Made by a program: the position numbers and the translations under genes
The notes under the pieces: model-generated
Databases searched by the model: none
What the model saw: only the letters and a program-made list of their open reading frames with translations
Told to the model about the DNA's origin: nothing
DNA from: Pseudomonadota bacterium
Lineage (GTDB): Bacteria > Pseudomonadota > Alphaproteobacteria > Azospirillales > Azospirillaceae
Length of the DNA stretch: 64,000 bases
Assembly: GCA_023423695.1 (NCBI GenBank)
Contig: JAFAFA010000146.1
Location: 1 to 64,000, forward strand
Direction: 5' to 3'
In this document: positions 51,941 to 61,272 of the stretch, in pieces
Position numbering within the stretch: position 1 is the first letter of the stretch
Layout of the letters: every line of letters begins with the position of its first letter

Positions 51941-53140
51941 TCACATCAGCTTCGCGATCCTGCGCGGCTTCCCCGCCGTGGGCGTGGCGGCCGCTTCGTT
52001 GTCCTTGGTCTCGGAGGGCAGCGGCTCGGAAACCGTGTCCGCCTTGATTGCCTCGGGCATCGCAGCCACCGGGATGGTTTCCGTCGAAGGCTCCGGGGGG
52101 ACCGTCTCCTCGAAGCTGTCTGGCGGCAGGGCGATCTCAACATCGTTTTCCAGGTCGGCGTCCTCGGGCGGCGGCGGGGGCAGGTCGTCCTCCTCAACTT
52201 CGTCCGTCAGGTCATCCGTGGACTCGATGGTCCTCAGCTGCGGTCCCTGGACCTTGGCCTGCTTCTGCCCAACCTCGGCGAAGGAGGCCACCAAGGGGTG
52301 CGGGCTGCCGGTGCTCGTGGTGGATGCGGGCGCCGACGGCGCCGGAGACGTGGATTTTGCAGGAGGCACCGACGTGACGACCGGGGCAGGAGCAGCGCGC
52401 TCGATCTCCGCCAGCAGCGCATCAAGCGCCTTCACGACCTCGGGCGGGAGATCCGGGAACCAGTGCTTGTTCGCGTCCCAGAAGGCGGCGTAGTACGCCT
52501 GGTGCGTCTGGCTCAGGGAAGAGAAGCGCGACGGGGAAGCCGCGAAGCCCTGAAGGCTGCGTGCAGCCTGCCTGAACTCGCTGTCCTTCGTCTTCTCGGG
52601 GGGAATCGTCCACGCTTGCTCCTGCGGACCGGCCTGTTGCTTGCGGACGGCGCCCGCGACCGCCTGCTGCATGAGGGCGGCGATCTGGGCGGCGACCGTG
52701 TTCGGCTTGGCAGGAGCGAGCTCGGCGACAGGGCCGGGGACCGGGTCCACATCCCTCTCCCCTGCGACATCTCCAGTCAGGACGCTGGCGATCTGAACCA
52801 TCGCCTCCTGCTGGGCCTCGACCTGCGCCTCTAGATGGGCCTCCCGGTCCACCTTCTCGGCCTCCTCCACCCGCTTGCGGGCCTTCTCCTTGGCCTTGAA
52901 GACGTAGTCGCCGAACGTGCGTCCGGAGACCGGTTCGGCGATCCGCTTGGTCGACACCAGGATCGCGACGATCTTCGACCACGACAGGCGGCGCCCCTCG
53001 CGCTCGGCCTGCTCCCTCTCGTCGAGATGGAACTGCCAGTGCTGCGCGACGAACTCGTAGGCGGTCGGCAACTCCACCGCCCCGGCGGCGATGGCGGCCC
53101 GCAGTTCCCGGTAGAGACTGTCCTTCGGGGCGATGCTCAT
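51941..53140 (-). CDS. putative partition partner, coiled-coil/proline-rich
   Basis: A 399-residue protein with AAGGAGAGG before the ATG at 53140. The N-terminal domain (LYRELRAAIAAGAVELPTAY, then RLSWSKIVAILVS) may be a small helical DNA-binding domain. A coiled coil (KARKRVEEAEKVDREAHLEA), a long Pro/Ala-rich acidic region and a basic end (KPRRIAKLM) follow. It precedes the ParA-like gene by 50 bp and follows a repeat tract, as a centromere-binding protein would. No family match. Confidence 0.5.
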   Translation of the reverse strand: MSIAPKDSLYRELRAAIAAGAVELPTAYEFVAQHWQFHLDEREQAEREGRRLSWSKIVAILVSTKRIAEPVSGRTFGDYVFKAKEKARKRVEEAEKVDREAHLEAQVEAQQEAMVQIASVLTGDVAGERDVDPVPGPVAELAPAKPNTVAAQIAALMQQAVAGAVRKQQAGPQEQAWTIPPEKTKDSEFRQAARSLQGFAASPSRFSSLSQTHQAYYAAFWDANKHWFPDLPPEVVKALDALLAEIERAAPAPVVTSVPPAKSTSPAPSAPASTTSTGSPHPLVASFAEVGQKQAKVQGPQLRTIESTDDLTDEVEEDDLPPPPPEDADLENDVEIALPPDSFEETVPPEPSTETIPVAAMPEAIKADTVSEPLPSETKDNEAAATPTAGKPRRIAKLM

Positions 53141-53249
53141 CGGACCTCTCCTTGTCCTTGACGAATTTTTCGTTCTCAAGGTCAAGTGTCTGCCGTTCCG
53201 CAGCTTGCAACGTCAAAAATCGCGTGGAGAGGCCGGATTCCGTCCAGCC

Positions 53250-53585
53250 GATCGCGACGGTCACCGTGCGGGCCACCGTCACTCTCACCGGCATGTCACC
53301 GTCACTCTCACCGGCACGTTGACCGCCCATCCACCGTCACTGCGACCGGCACGTCCACCGTGCCGGTGGCCTGTGCGTCCACCGTCCGGGTCGCCGTGCG
53401 GGCGACCGTGCGGGACACCGGGACGTTGGCCGGGGTGCTCACCGGTACGGCCACCTGCGCGGGGATCGGACTGGTGAACGGACGGGACACCAGACGGCTG
53501 ACCGTCCAGGCGACTGTGCGGGACACCGTGCAGGCGAGCGGCGCGTCCACCATGCCGTTCGCCTACGGGGCCACCTGCACGGTAG
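53250..53585. repeat. degenerate short tandem repeats upstream of the par-like operon
   Basis: Variants of ACCGTGCGGGACACCGT (for example at about 53262, 53395, 53408, 53513), with runs of CACCGTCACTCTCACCGGCA near 53273 and 53298, fill about 335 bp. The units are 9-18 bp long and not in strict register. The position just upstream of the partition-type genes fits a centromere-like site. Confidence 0.6.
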
Positions 53586-54500
53586 CCGGACGGGAACCGG
53601 GCGGAGCGCCGCCGGAATCCAGCGGCGCGCCCCAGGACGGTCTCTCAACACGATCGATGCACCCGAAGCTCACGGGGCGAGGGCCACTAGCGCCCCGTCG
53701 GACGGGACCGGCGGCTCCGAAGGCGGCGATCCCGGCCCGCCCAGGGTTGGAAGGACGCCAGCGCCGAAGCGCGCGGACGTCAGCCGGGGCGTGTCCGGCC
53801 TCGTCCTCCAGGGGGCGTTGGCCTCTCCGGGGCTCCGCCGGGGCGGCCTCGGGCATCGCCCGACGCGGCCTGCCGCCTGGGCGCGTCGCCAAAGTGGGCG
53901 ACCGCTCCGGGTGGCATGCCAACTATGTCAACATTGAGGTGTGGGGTGGGCGAAGCCCGCCGTCGTGGTGGCTCGCTCCCCGTGGATATCCGCCGCAGGG
54001 TGGTGGGATGCGCCCCGGTGGCGGGCGGTCTTCCGCGACCCGGGCGGGCGGGCGTCCGGCGAGGCCAGGCGGGTCGGCCTCATCCGTTGACGGGGCCGCT
54101 TGGCCTCTGCGTTTTGGGGCCGGGCTTCGGCGGGCGTGCCGGAGAGAACCGATATGACGCCTGGGGCGTTTCTTGGGGTGGCGGCAGGGCGTCCTGATGG
54201 CCCTGGTGGCGTGGATCTGGATGGTCCGGAACGGGCCGGTCCCGGTCCTGGAGGTGGTCGGGTTCGGGGGCCGAACGGGTCTGGAGCCGGTCCCAGGCGG
54301 TGGCGGGGAGCCATGGAATGGCGCTTCGGGCGTCTGTCCGGGCGGAGCCTGGCAGAGTCCGACAGCGAGGGGCCAGGGCATCCTGGAGGCCCTTCCGGAC
54401 GGTTTTCCAGCGCGGGTATCGTCGGCGCTCGCCGCCGTGTCCTGAGGCCGCTCGGCGGGCTTCTGCGGGGGGCGGATTATGGATGTGACCTTGTGGCTGG

Positions 54501-54518
54501 ACCCTGTATTGTAGCTCC
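54501..54518 (-). promoter_or_regulatory. 18-bp motif copy (minus)
   Basis: On the minus strand it reads GGAGCTACAATACAGGGT, identical to 56378-56395 and 16/18 identical to 50382-50399. TACAAT within it could serve as a -10 element. Confidence 0.5.
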
Positions 54519-55828
54519 CACCATACACCCCTCCGACAACCCCGTCCGACAGCGACCGGACACCCTTCCCGGACCTGCTTTCTGACCCTGCCGCAGGCAG
54601 TCGCAGAGCGTCTTCCGAAGACGTGGCGGTCCTGTTTCCACCCGCCGCATCCGACGCCCCCCGGACGCGCCGGTAACGCCCCCAGGCCACCAGGGGGCCG
54701 ACCCTGCGCCCGGTCCTCCACGGCGCCGCGTCCGACCCCGCCGGAGGTGGCCGGGACGGCCAGCGCGGGGAGGCGCGGGAACCGTCACGTGGACCCCCGC
54801 GGAAACCCGCCCTGCCCTGGCGGACGGAACCGGCGGCACCGGGGCGGCGGAAACCCGACTCCGGCCTCCGGCAGGGGGCGCAAGCCGACCCCGGCGCCCG
54901 CGAGGCCGTCCCGCCCTCCGGGAAGCGACGGACGCCACCCCTTCCGCTGGCTTCGCCACCAGGCCGAGCGGTGGACTGCGACCACGGGTCCGATGTGGCT
55001 GCCGCCTCACCAGACCGGAGCGGAGCGACGGCGATGCCGCCCCTCCGCCCGCTCGGCCGCGCAGCCGCGGTCCTCCTCACCTCCCCCTGGGAATCCCGCT
55101 CGGCCGGAGACCGGGTGGTCCATCCCAGGCCATGGCGGTAGCGGACGCCGCCCCCGAGCGGTGAGGACGCCCGACCCCCGGCCTCCGGCCAGCGCCGCAT
55201 CCACGCTCCCTGGGCGCGGGGTCCAGGAGTCGGCTCCGGCGCGCCCGGCCTCGCCCGACCCGGAGGGGCATGGCCTCGACCACGGCCCCGTCCCGACGGC
55301 CTCGAACGCGGCTCCGCCTGCGCTGGCGTCCCCCAACATGACGCCCCAGGCGTCGGTCCCTCGCGCAGCGCCGTGGCCCGCCGTCCCGTCCAAGACAGCC
55401 GGGCGCCCTGCCCCGCCCCGGCGGCGGCCTCCGCCCCTCTGGCATCGCCGATCCCCTGGCCGCGGAGCGGACGGCCTCGACCCCGGTCTGCGGCCCGGCG
55501 GGTTTCCACGCCCCGGCGCCGCCGGTTCCGCCGATGTCTCCAGCCCGGACGGTTTCCCCGCCGACGGTTTCGGCCCCGGTCCCGGTCCGCGCCGTGTCCG
55601 GTCCCCGGCCACGCCGCCCTCCCTCTCCGCGGACGGAACCCGCGCGCTCCGCCCGGAGGGGAGCCGACGCCGCCCGGCCCGCCGGAGCGTCGCCACGGCC
55701 CCCGGCCAGGAGGAGGCCAAACCCCGCCTCACGGCCAGGGGATCGGACACGGCTCCTCCGGGGCGGGCGCCCGGCGCCGCCGATGCGGCGGTCCCCGCAC
55801 GGACGCGGAGATACAGCCCTCACCCGAC

Positions 55829-55865
55829 GCAACATTTCCTCCAATGGCGTTGGAGGAAATGTTGC
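55829..55865. repeat. 16-bp perfect hairpin
   Basis: GCAACATTTCCTCCAA (55829-55844) and its exact complement (55850-55865) with a five-base loop. It is AT-richer than its surroundings. Confidence 0.8.
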
Positions 55866-55897
55866 GGCACGCGCCCGCCGACACCCGCCGCTCCGGC

Positions 55898-55949
55898 GGT
55901 TTACAACATGTCTAAGCCGGTGATCCCGTCGTTAGACAAGTTGTAAACC
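55898..55949. repeat. 18-bp inverted repeat
   Basis: GGTTTACAACATGTCTAA at 55898-55915 pairs with TTAGACAAGTTGTAAACC at 55932-55949, 17 of 18 positions, with 16 bases between. With the hairpin 32 bp upstream it forms a structured pair 550 bp before the recombinase gene. Confidence 0.8.
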
Positions 55950-56377
55950 AACGGCCGCGGGACGCCGCCCCGCCGGGCCGCCGCATCCCGGCCCCGTCCT
56001 CCCGGACGGATCCCGACGCCCCATGGGCGCCGCGCTCCACCGCCTCCGGCACCGCCGCTCCCGCGCCAGCCTACGGCCCGGCGGGTTCCGGCCCCCAGGA
56101 CAGCCGATCCCCGGCCATCCGGTGCGGCGGTCACCACGCCCGCCCCCGGCCCCGCCGCTCCGCCCGCGGGATGCCGACCCGCTCCGCAGGCCCGGCGTCC
56201 CGACCGCGAAGAAGCCGAGGCCCAACGCCCGCGGGCGAGGACACCCGCCTCGCTCCGCAGGGACGAAGCCGGACGCCCCGGAGGCGTCGAAGCCAGCCCC
56301 CCCGGGAACGGTGAAACCACACCACAAGGACAGCAGGCCGCCGCGGCGGCGCGAAGCGCCGGGACAACAGCAGCAGT

Positions 56378-56395
56378 GGAGCTACAATACAGGGT
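56378..56395 (+). promoter_or_regulatory. 18-bp motif copy (plus), upstream of recombinase
   Basis: GGAGCTACAATACAGGGT, exact match to the minus-strand copy at 54501-54518. TACAAT lies 16 bp after GGGACA, so it could be the recombinase promoter. Confidence 0.5.
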
Positions 56396-56495
56396 GCTTG
56401 AGCCATGCTTGCGGCCGGACATATCTCCTTTTAGGAGTCGCCCTTTCCTTGGGTGGCGTTTCCCCGCAGTCGGGCGGGTGCTTCGGGAGGTGCCT

Positions 56496-58184
56496 ATGGA
56501 GATCCAGGCTTCGCGGTCGAGGAAGGGGCGTGATGTCCGCACCCACCCTCCGGGCGGCCCCGGGGCCTCGGTTGCTTCGGAGACCGTGGTGAAGGACGGC
56601 CGCGCTGGCCCGGTTCGCGGCGTCGTCGCCCTCGAACCCGAGCCTGCCGGTCGCGCCCTGTTGAGGGATCTCGCCGAGGCGCTGCGCGACCAGCGCCTAC
56701 GCAAGGAGAAGGACGAGACCGGCCAGTGGTGCTGGGAGGTCAAGGACGGCTCCCGCTGGGTGTCGCTGAACAAGAGAATCGAACTGGAGCCGCGCGTGCT
56801 GCCGGAGCCGACTGAATCCAGGGTGCGCGCGGCGATCAAGTTCGTCCTGGACGATCCGCGCCACCTCAACGACGAGCGCCAGCCCTTAGACAAGGACACC
56901 GCGCTCCAGTACCAGAGGAACGTTGAGCGTCTCAAGCGCGACTGGCCGGGCCGCTCCGAGATCGACGCGCTGCTGATAACTGAGTCGCTGTATCGCTCGG
57001 GCCACATCGGCAAGAACACGTTCTATCCGTACCGTGCGGCGATGATCAAGGTGGCCATCGACATGTGCATGGTTGCCAAGTCGAGGTTGGGATCGGCCGG
57101 TTACGACGGCCTCGCCCCCGCCCTGCGGAAGTGGACGCTGCTGGCCGAGCAGATCTTCAGGGAGTGGCCGCCGGACCCGCTCGGTAAGAGGGCGATCGAG
57201 GCGGCCAGGGCCGTCGGTGAGCGGAAGGCTGCCATGCCCGAGCCGACGCCCGAGGAGGCCGAGGCCATCAAGGCTGCCGCGCGGGCGCGTCGCCTCGCCG
57301 CTCGCCAGGAACGCCGGGAGAAGACGCACCGCGGGGCGACGGCCAAGCGGTCGGTGCTGAGTGACCTGCTGCGGCGCCGTCCCAACTTCGACGTCGAATT
57401 CTGGCGGACCGCGTGCTCGCACCCGTCCGGTGTCGGGAACCTGGAGTGGATCGCCGTGCTGATGACCGCCGGGCCCCGGCGCGGCGACCTGGCGAAGCAC
57501 GGCTACGAGGTCAGCCTGCTGGGCCAGGACGGGAAGCGCCTGCCCGCCGGGCAATTCAGAATCACGACCACGACGGCCAAGATGAGGCGCGACAAGGTGG
57601 CGGAGAAGCTGGGCCGGGAGCCGAACCCCCGCTTCGTGTGCGGCCAGGGGACCATCCACGAGGTCTACTCGGTCGGGGACAGGAAGGCGTATCCCTACGC
57701 CGCCTGGCTGTACAACCGGGCCACCGCGTCTCCGGGGCTGAGGCTGGCGTGCCCCCGCCCCGACCTCGATCCGGTGACGCGGACCGTCGAGGAGAACGGC
57801 GTGCAGGTCAAGCGCGAGTTCGACAGGACCGACCGCGAGGTGTCCGATGCGATGAAGATCCGTATCGAGACCATCGCCGACAAGGCCGGGCTGCACGGCC
57901 TGTCCTCACATGTCTTCAAGCATTGGCGCACTGCTTCCAACAAGGCCGACACCGACCTCACCCGGGAGGACGTGTCCAAGGCGGCCGGACACCTGTCGGA
58001 GGACACGACGCACATGTACGGGAGCCGCGCCCAGGTGATGGGCGGCAACAAGGGGCAGGCCCGGAAATCGGCCCCGCGCCTGGTCAGCGTCAGCGCCCCC
58101 TCGCCGGTGCGGTCCAGCCGGGCCGGGAAGATGCCGAGCCTGTCCGGAACCACGAGCAGCGCCTCCAAGCCCCAAAGCCGCTAA
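56496..58184 (+). CDS. divergent tyrosine recombinase/integrase
   Basis: A 562-residue protein with GGGAGGTG before the ATG. Residues 100-260 are a helical core-binding region. The catalytic part starts near residue 310 with TAGPRRGDLAK (first Arg) and ends with LSSHVFKHWRTA and AGHLSEDTTHMYGS, where the final Tyr is the likely nucleophile. The usual HxLR box reads HVFK, so the second Arg is Lys. It is larger than most integrases. A resolution or integration role for the plasmid is inferred; its site may lie in the hairpin region upstream. Confidence 0.7.
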   Translation: MEIQASRSRKGRDVRTHPPGGPGASVASETVVKDGRAGPVRGVVALEPEPAGRALLRDLAEALRDQRLRKEKDETGQWCWEVKDGSRWVSLNKRIELEPRVLPEPTESRVRAAIKFVLDDPRHLNDERQPLDKDTALQYQRNVERLKRDWPGRSEIDALLITESLYRSGHIGKNTFYPYRAAMIKVAIDMCMVAKSRLGSAGYDGLAPALRKWTLLAEQIFREWPPDPLGKRAIEAARAVGERKAAMPEPTPEEAEAIKAAARARRLAARQERREKTHRGATAKRSVLSDLLRRRPNFDVEFWRTACSHPSGVGNLEWIAVLMTAGPRRGDLAKHGYEVSLLGQDGKRLPAGQFRITTTTAKMRRDKVAEKLGREPNPRFVCGQGTIHEVYSVGDRKAYPYAAWLYNRATASPGLRLACPRPDLDPVTRTVEENGVQVKREFDRTDREVSDAMKIRIETIADKAGLHGLSSHVFKHWRTASNKADTDLTREDVSKAAGHLSEDTTHMYGSRAQVMGGNKGQARKSAPRLVSVSAPSPVRSSRAGKMPSLSGTTSSASKPQSR

Positions 58185-58255
58185 GCCCGGCGCCGTTCTC
58201 CACCAGATACTGCGTCGCGGTTGCGGCGGTCCATTGGGGCGCCTGATTTCTCTTT

Positions 58256-58468
58256 TTGGTCCTCAGGACCAGGCACGGCGTCGTCCTGTTTGAGGGTATC
58301 GGCGACGTGCAGCGCGCCGTGGAGATCGGTCTGCTGTGCTGGCTGGCCTCGGACCGCGCCCTGGGTCGCTCGGACCACTGGGGCCTCGCCCCGCTATGCG
58401 ACCTCGTCGGCTACAAAGGCGCCGTGCAGGCGGTCCTGGAGAGCGGAGGGAAGCTGCTGGCGGCCTGA
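58256..58468 (+). CDS. possible small hypothetical protein
   Basis: A 70-codon frame (GVVLFEGIGDVQRAVEIGLL, then GYKGAVQAVLESGGKLLAA) that looks like coding sequence but has only a TTG or an internal GTG as a start. It lies 70 bp after the recombinase gene on the same strand. Confidence 0.4.
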   Translation: MVLRTRHGVVLFEGIGDVQRAVEIGLLCWLASDRALGRSDHWGLAPLCDLVGYKGAVQAVLESGGKLLAA

Positions 58469-58538
58469 CGGGGCGGTGGGCGGCAAACGGCCAAGGGCGC
58501 CGGAAGGCGCCCTTGGCTGTCGGTGACGGCGTCGCGGA

Positions 58539-59024
58539 TCAAGCGGCGGCGAGTTCGGCCGGGCGGCGGGCCAGCGCCTTGTGCGCGGTCTTGATGTTCA
58601 TGCCCACACGCCGGGCGGCCTCGCTGACGCTGACGCCCTGGTCGATGATCCGCTCAATCTCGTCCAGCATCCGCTTGCGCTCGGCCTGGGCCTGGCGCCT
58701 GGCGTCCTCGACGATGCCGTCCAGCAGGTTGCCCAGCAGAGTCCCCTTGGCGTTGCGTTTGTTGGCCAGCGAAGGGTCGACGCCATGTCGAGCGCACGCC
58801 TCGGAGACAGTGACGCCACTCCGGACGAGCTCGACGATCTTGGCGTTGCGCGCGTCGATATCGGTTTGGCGCAGGGCGCCGAGTTCGATCCCGAGGCGCT
58901 TGCACGCCGTGGAGAGGTTGCCCCGGTTCACGCCGTACTTCTTGGCGATCTGGCATGGGTTCGGCGCGCCGGGGACGCCGCGGGTCGCGACGACCTCCGC
59001 GACGGCTGCCTGCATCGGGCTCAT
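58539..59024 (-). CDS. protein with three helix-turn-helix segments
   Basis: About 161 residues. Three HTH-like segments in a row: QIAKKYGVNRGNLSTACKRLG, VSEACARHGVDPSLANKRN, and VSEAARRVGMNIKTAHKALA. The start at 59024 has GAGGTG upstream; an ATG at 59039 is an alternative. The repeated HTH layout recalls recombinase or phage accessory DNA-binding proteins. It faces the small frame at 58256. Confidence 0.65.
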   Translation of the reverse strand: MSPMQAAVAEVVATRGVPGAPNPCQIAKKYGVNRGNLSTACKRLGIELGALRQTDIDARNAKIVELVRSGVTVSEACARHGVDPSLANKRNAKGTLLGNLLDGIVEDARRQAQAERKRMLDEIERIIDQGVSVSEAARRVGMNIKTAHKALARRPAELAAA

Positions 59025-59305
59025 ATTCACCTCAGCCATCTCTCCATGCCATCTTCTTGCATCTTCCGATGATATGCCGACAAAAGTTGCGGTCTGCAAT
59101 AAGACCTGAAGTGCCCGCCGTCACGGAACAAGAAGTTTTTAATAGAGAGGAGCGGCTTCAAACCATAAAAGGGGCTGCGGACAGCTCCTAGAGTCTTGAG
59201 GTGTCGCCATGCAGCGCGATGCGCCGCAGAACGAAGAAAGTAAAGGGTGCCTTGCCGTCTTGCCTTCTTCAAGATCCCTTTTCCTTGTCTGGCGGCACAC
59301 GCGGG

Positions 59306-60066
59306 ATGGACAGCCTCTACGCCATGCGCTTTGTCCAGCGTTCCATGCTCGACCTGGCTGACGCGCTGGCTGTTCATGCCGAGCAGCGCGGCTACGTCTT
59401 CAGCGCCGCCGGGTTCTGCTCAAGCGACCTGCAAGCGGGGGCCCGCCGTGAAGGACCTGCTGCGGACCCCCGACGGCAAGGCCATGTTTTCGGAATGGAC
59501 GGGAACGGCGTCAAGGTTCTTTGGGTTGGGGCTGGGGCGAGCTGGCTGCCGGAGGCGGGCTGACCACCGCCCAGGCCAACACAGTCCACGCCTTCTCCTC
59601 ACCCGAGAACGCCCTCGCGCGGCTGCGCGAGGATCCCGGCGCCTCAGTTCTTCTGCTAGCTGGGAACGTGACCCGCTAGGAGATTGACCGCGCCCTGCCC
59701 CGGATCGAAGCCCACGGCAGGATCGCCCAGACGCTCAGGGGACCACTCAAGCCGACGCTCCGCGTCGTCCCCGACGTCGAGATCGACCCGCAGGCGTTCG
59801 CGCTGCTCGCCTACGCCCCGAGGGACCGCAAGGGCTTCGAGCTCGTCGTCCCGGAGCAATCCCGCGACGTCGCCCGCCTAGCCCCCGGCCTGCTCGATGT
59901 CTTCGACGAACCGTCTGGACCGCGACCGCCGGGACCGTCCGTCGGCCCCGAGCGCCCCACCCCGGCGGTGGACCGCATGCCGGGGCCGACCGCTGAGCGG
60001 GCGCGGGAGGACACGTCCGAGCCCCCGAAGCCGCGTCGGCGGTTGAGCTTCTCCATCTGCCCCTGA
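59306..60066 (+). pseudogene. decayed gene with two frameshifts and an amber codon
   Basis: Three consecutive pieces in three frames read like one protein. They are RFVQRSMLDLADALAVHAEQ from 59306, KDLLRTPDGKAMFSEWTGT from about 59448, and GGGLTTAQANTVHAFSS from about 59560 onward. TAG then interrupts at 59677-59679 (VTR-stop-EIDRALP) before the frame continues to 60066. The family is not recognised. The combination of lesions shows it is no longer functional. Confidence 0.7.
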
Positions 60067-60679
60067 GCGCCGTCCGCCGGGGTGTATGACGGGTGTGCAG
60101 CTAAGGAGCAGTCCCAAGGATCGGGGCGGTACCTCTCATGTCCAGGATGTCGTCAGGGCGACGGTCGCGAGCGGCTTGTTCCAGCGCGTTTGGGCGTCCC
60201 CGGAGGGAACGGCTGCTGACTGTATGACGGGTGTTGCGCACCTATGTTATCTTAGCTGTAGGATAAGCCCCCCTTCCGTATGGAGATGGAATCCTCCGCT
60301 CCTACAGTGAGTGTCGGCTCTCGACGGGCCAGAGACAGGGGCGAGGCGTCGTCGGCCGTTCTCCCGACAGCCTCGAATACGATTCTATGGTCCGGTCGAA
60401 CCCAGCGCAGGTGCGGTCTCCTCCCCCGGTATCGGGAAAGCCCCTTGGAGGCTCCTGGAGCTGTTCTCAGAGGTGTTTGCCTCGCACGTCGAGGATGCAG
60501 TGTGGTAGCGGCTCAGGATGCCCTTGAACACCTCGAACCGAGCGGTGTCGTCCTGAGGCTCGGCGACGGTCACGACCATCGGGTATGGGTGCCTCGTGTC
60601 CGGTCGGATCGCGGCACCGGTCTCGTTGGCGGTCGCTTGAGGGATCGTCTGGATCCAGGCGATCCCCCCTATCCCGATG
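60067..60679. other. intergenic region with a 14-bp direct repeat
   Basis: I see no gene. TGTATGACGGGTGT occurs at 60083-60096 and again at 60221-60234, and an AT-rich patch follows near 60240-60262 (TATGTTATCTTAGCTGTAG). Confidence 0.5.
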
Positions 60680-61234
60680 TCAGCGGTATGTAGATGGCAG
60701 CCAGTCCGCGCATAATGGGTCGTAGCGGAATACGCCCCGCCCCCTCGGATTGTCGGAGGGCAGGTATCGCCTGTACTTCGTGGGCGGCTGGTTCCACGGG
60801 GGATACTCGCCCCAAAAATCGCGGTAGTTGGTGAGGTAGCAAAGCTCCTGCCTGATCGTGTCGGCACCGCGCGGAAGCTCTTCCCAAGTGAACGCCATCA
60901 ACCGCAGGGGATGTACGCGCTGGTTAGCGGGTGAATATTGCCATTCCGCCGCCGCCGGGTGTCCGTTCTTCGAGACGCGGTCGACATCTTCGGTCCGCTT
61001 ATGAAAGTGATCCACCATATCGGAGAACCGACGGCGGAGAACGCCACTCTCGCCGATGTAGAGGACGCCTTTGCCGTCTGTTCCCGCGGCCCGCCCGACT
61101 GGACGTGGATGTCCGGCCTCATCCACGGCGACCAGCCAGTAGCAGCCCGGCGCGTCGGGCACCAAAGACATCGATCCCTTGTCCAGCGGCACCAGCACGT
61201 CATCCTCCATCCCGCTCGACGGGATGTCTGCCAC
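60680..61234 (-). CDS. GIY-YIG-like nuclease protein
   Basis: A 184-residue protein. GCYWLVAVD and, about 28 residues on, GVLYIGESG are the two motifs of the GIY-YIG fold, followed by LRRRFSDMV with the catalytic Arg. EYPPWNQPP near residue 140 may hold the catalytic Glu and Asn. The start is a GTG at 61234 or the ATG at 61210. It lies 38 bp after the larger GIY-YIG gene on the same strand. Confidence 0.7.
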   Translation of the reverse strand: MADIPSSGMEDDVLVPLDKGSMSLVPDAPGCYWLVAVDEAGHPRPVGRAAGTDGKGVLYIGESGVLRRRFSDMVDHFHKRTEDVDRVSKNGHPAAAEWQYSPANQRVHPLRLMAFTWEELPRGADTIRQELCYLTNYRDFWGEYPPWNQPPTKYRRYLPSDNPRGRGVFRYDPLCADWLPSTYR

Positions 61235-61272
61235 AGGAACGGGCGGCTGGCCAGAGTTCGACCTGGAGGCGT

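Larger units (their letters stand above)
53590..56375. other. extremely GC-rich stretch without a supported gene
   Basis: About 2.8 kb in which every frame on both strands stays open for long distances, but the translations are Pro/Arg/Gly/Ala-rich and show no domain, start signal or codon bias. It holds two strong hairpins (55829-55865 and 55898-55949) and one copy of an 18-bp motif (54501-54518). It could be a non-coding structural region, a recombination target of the adjacent integrase, or decayed sequence. Confidence 0.55.

Noticed and set aside
53923..55509. 528-codon minus-strand frame in the GC-rich stretch
   Set aside because: The translation is Arg/Gly/Pro/Ala-rich, has no ribosome binding site and competes with equally long frames on the other strand.
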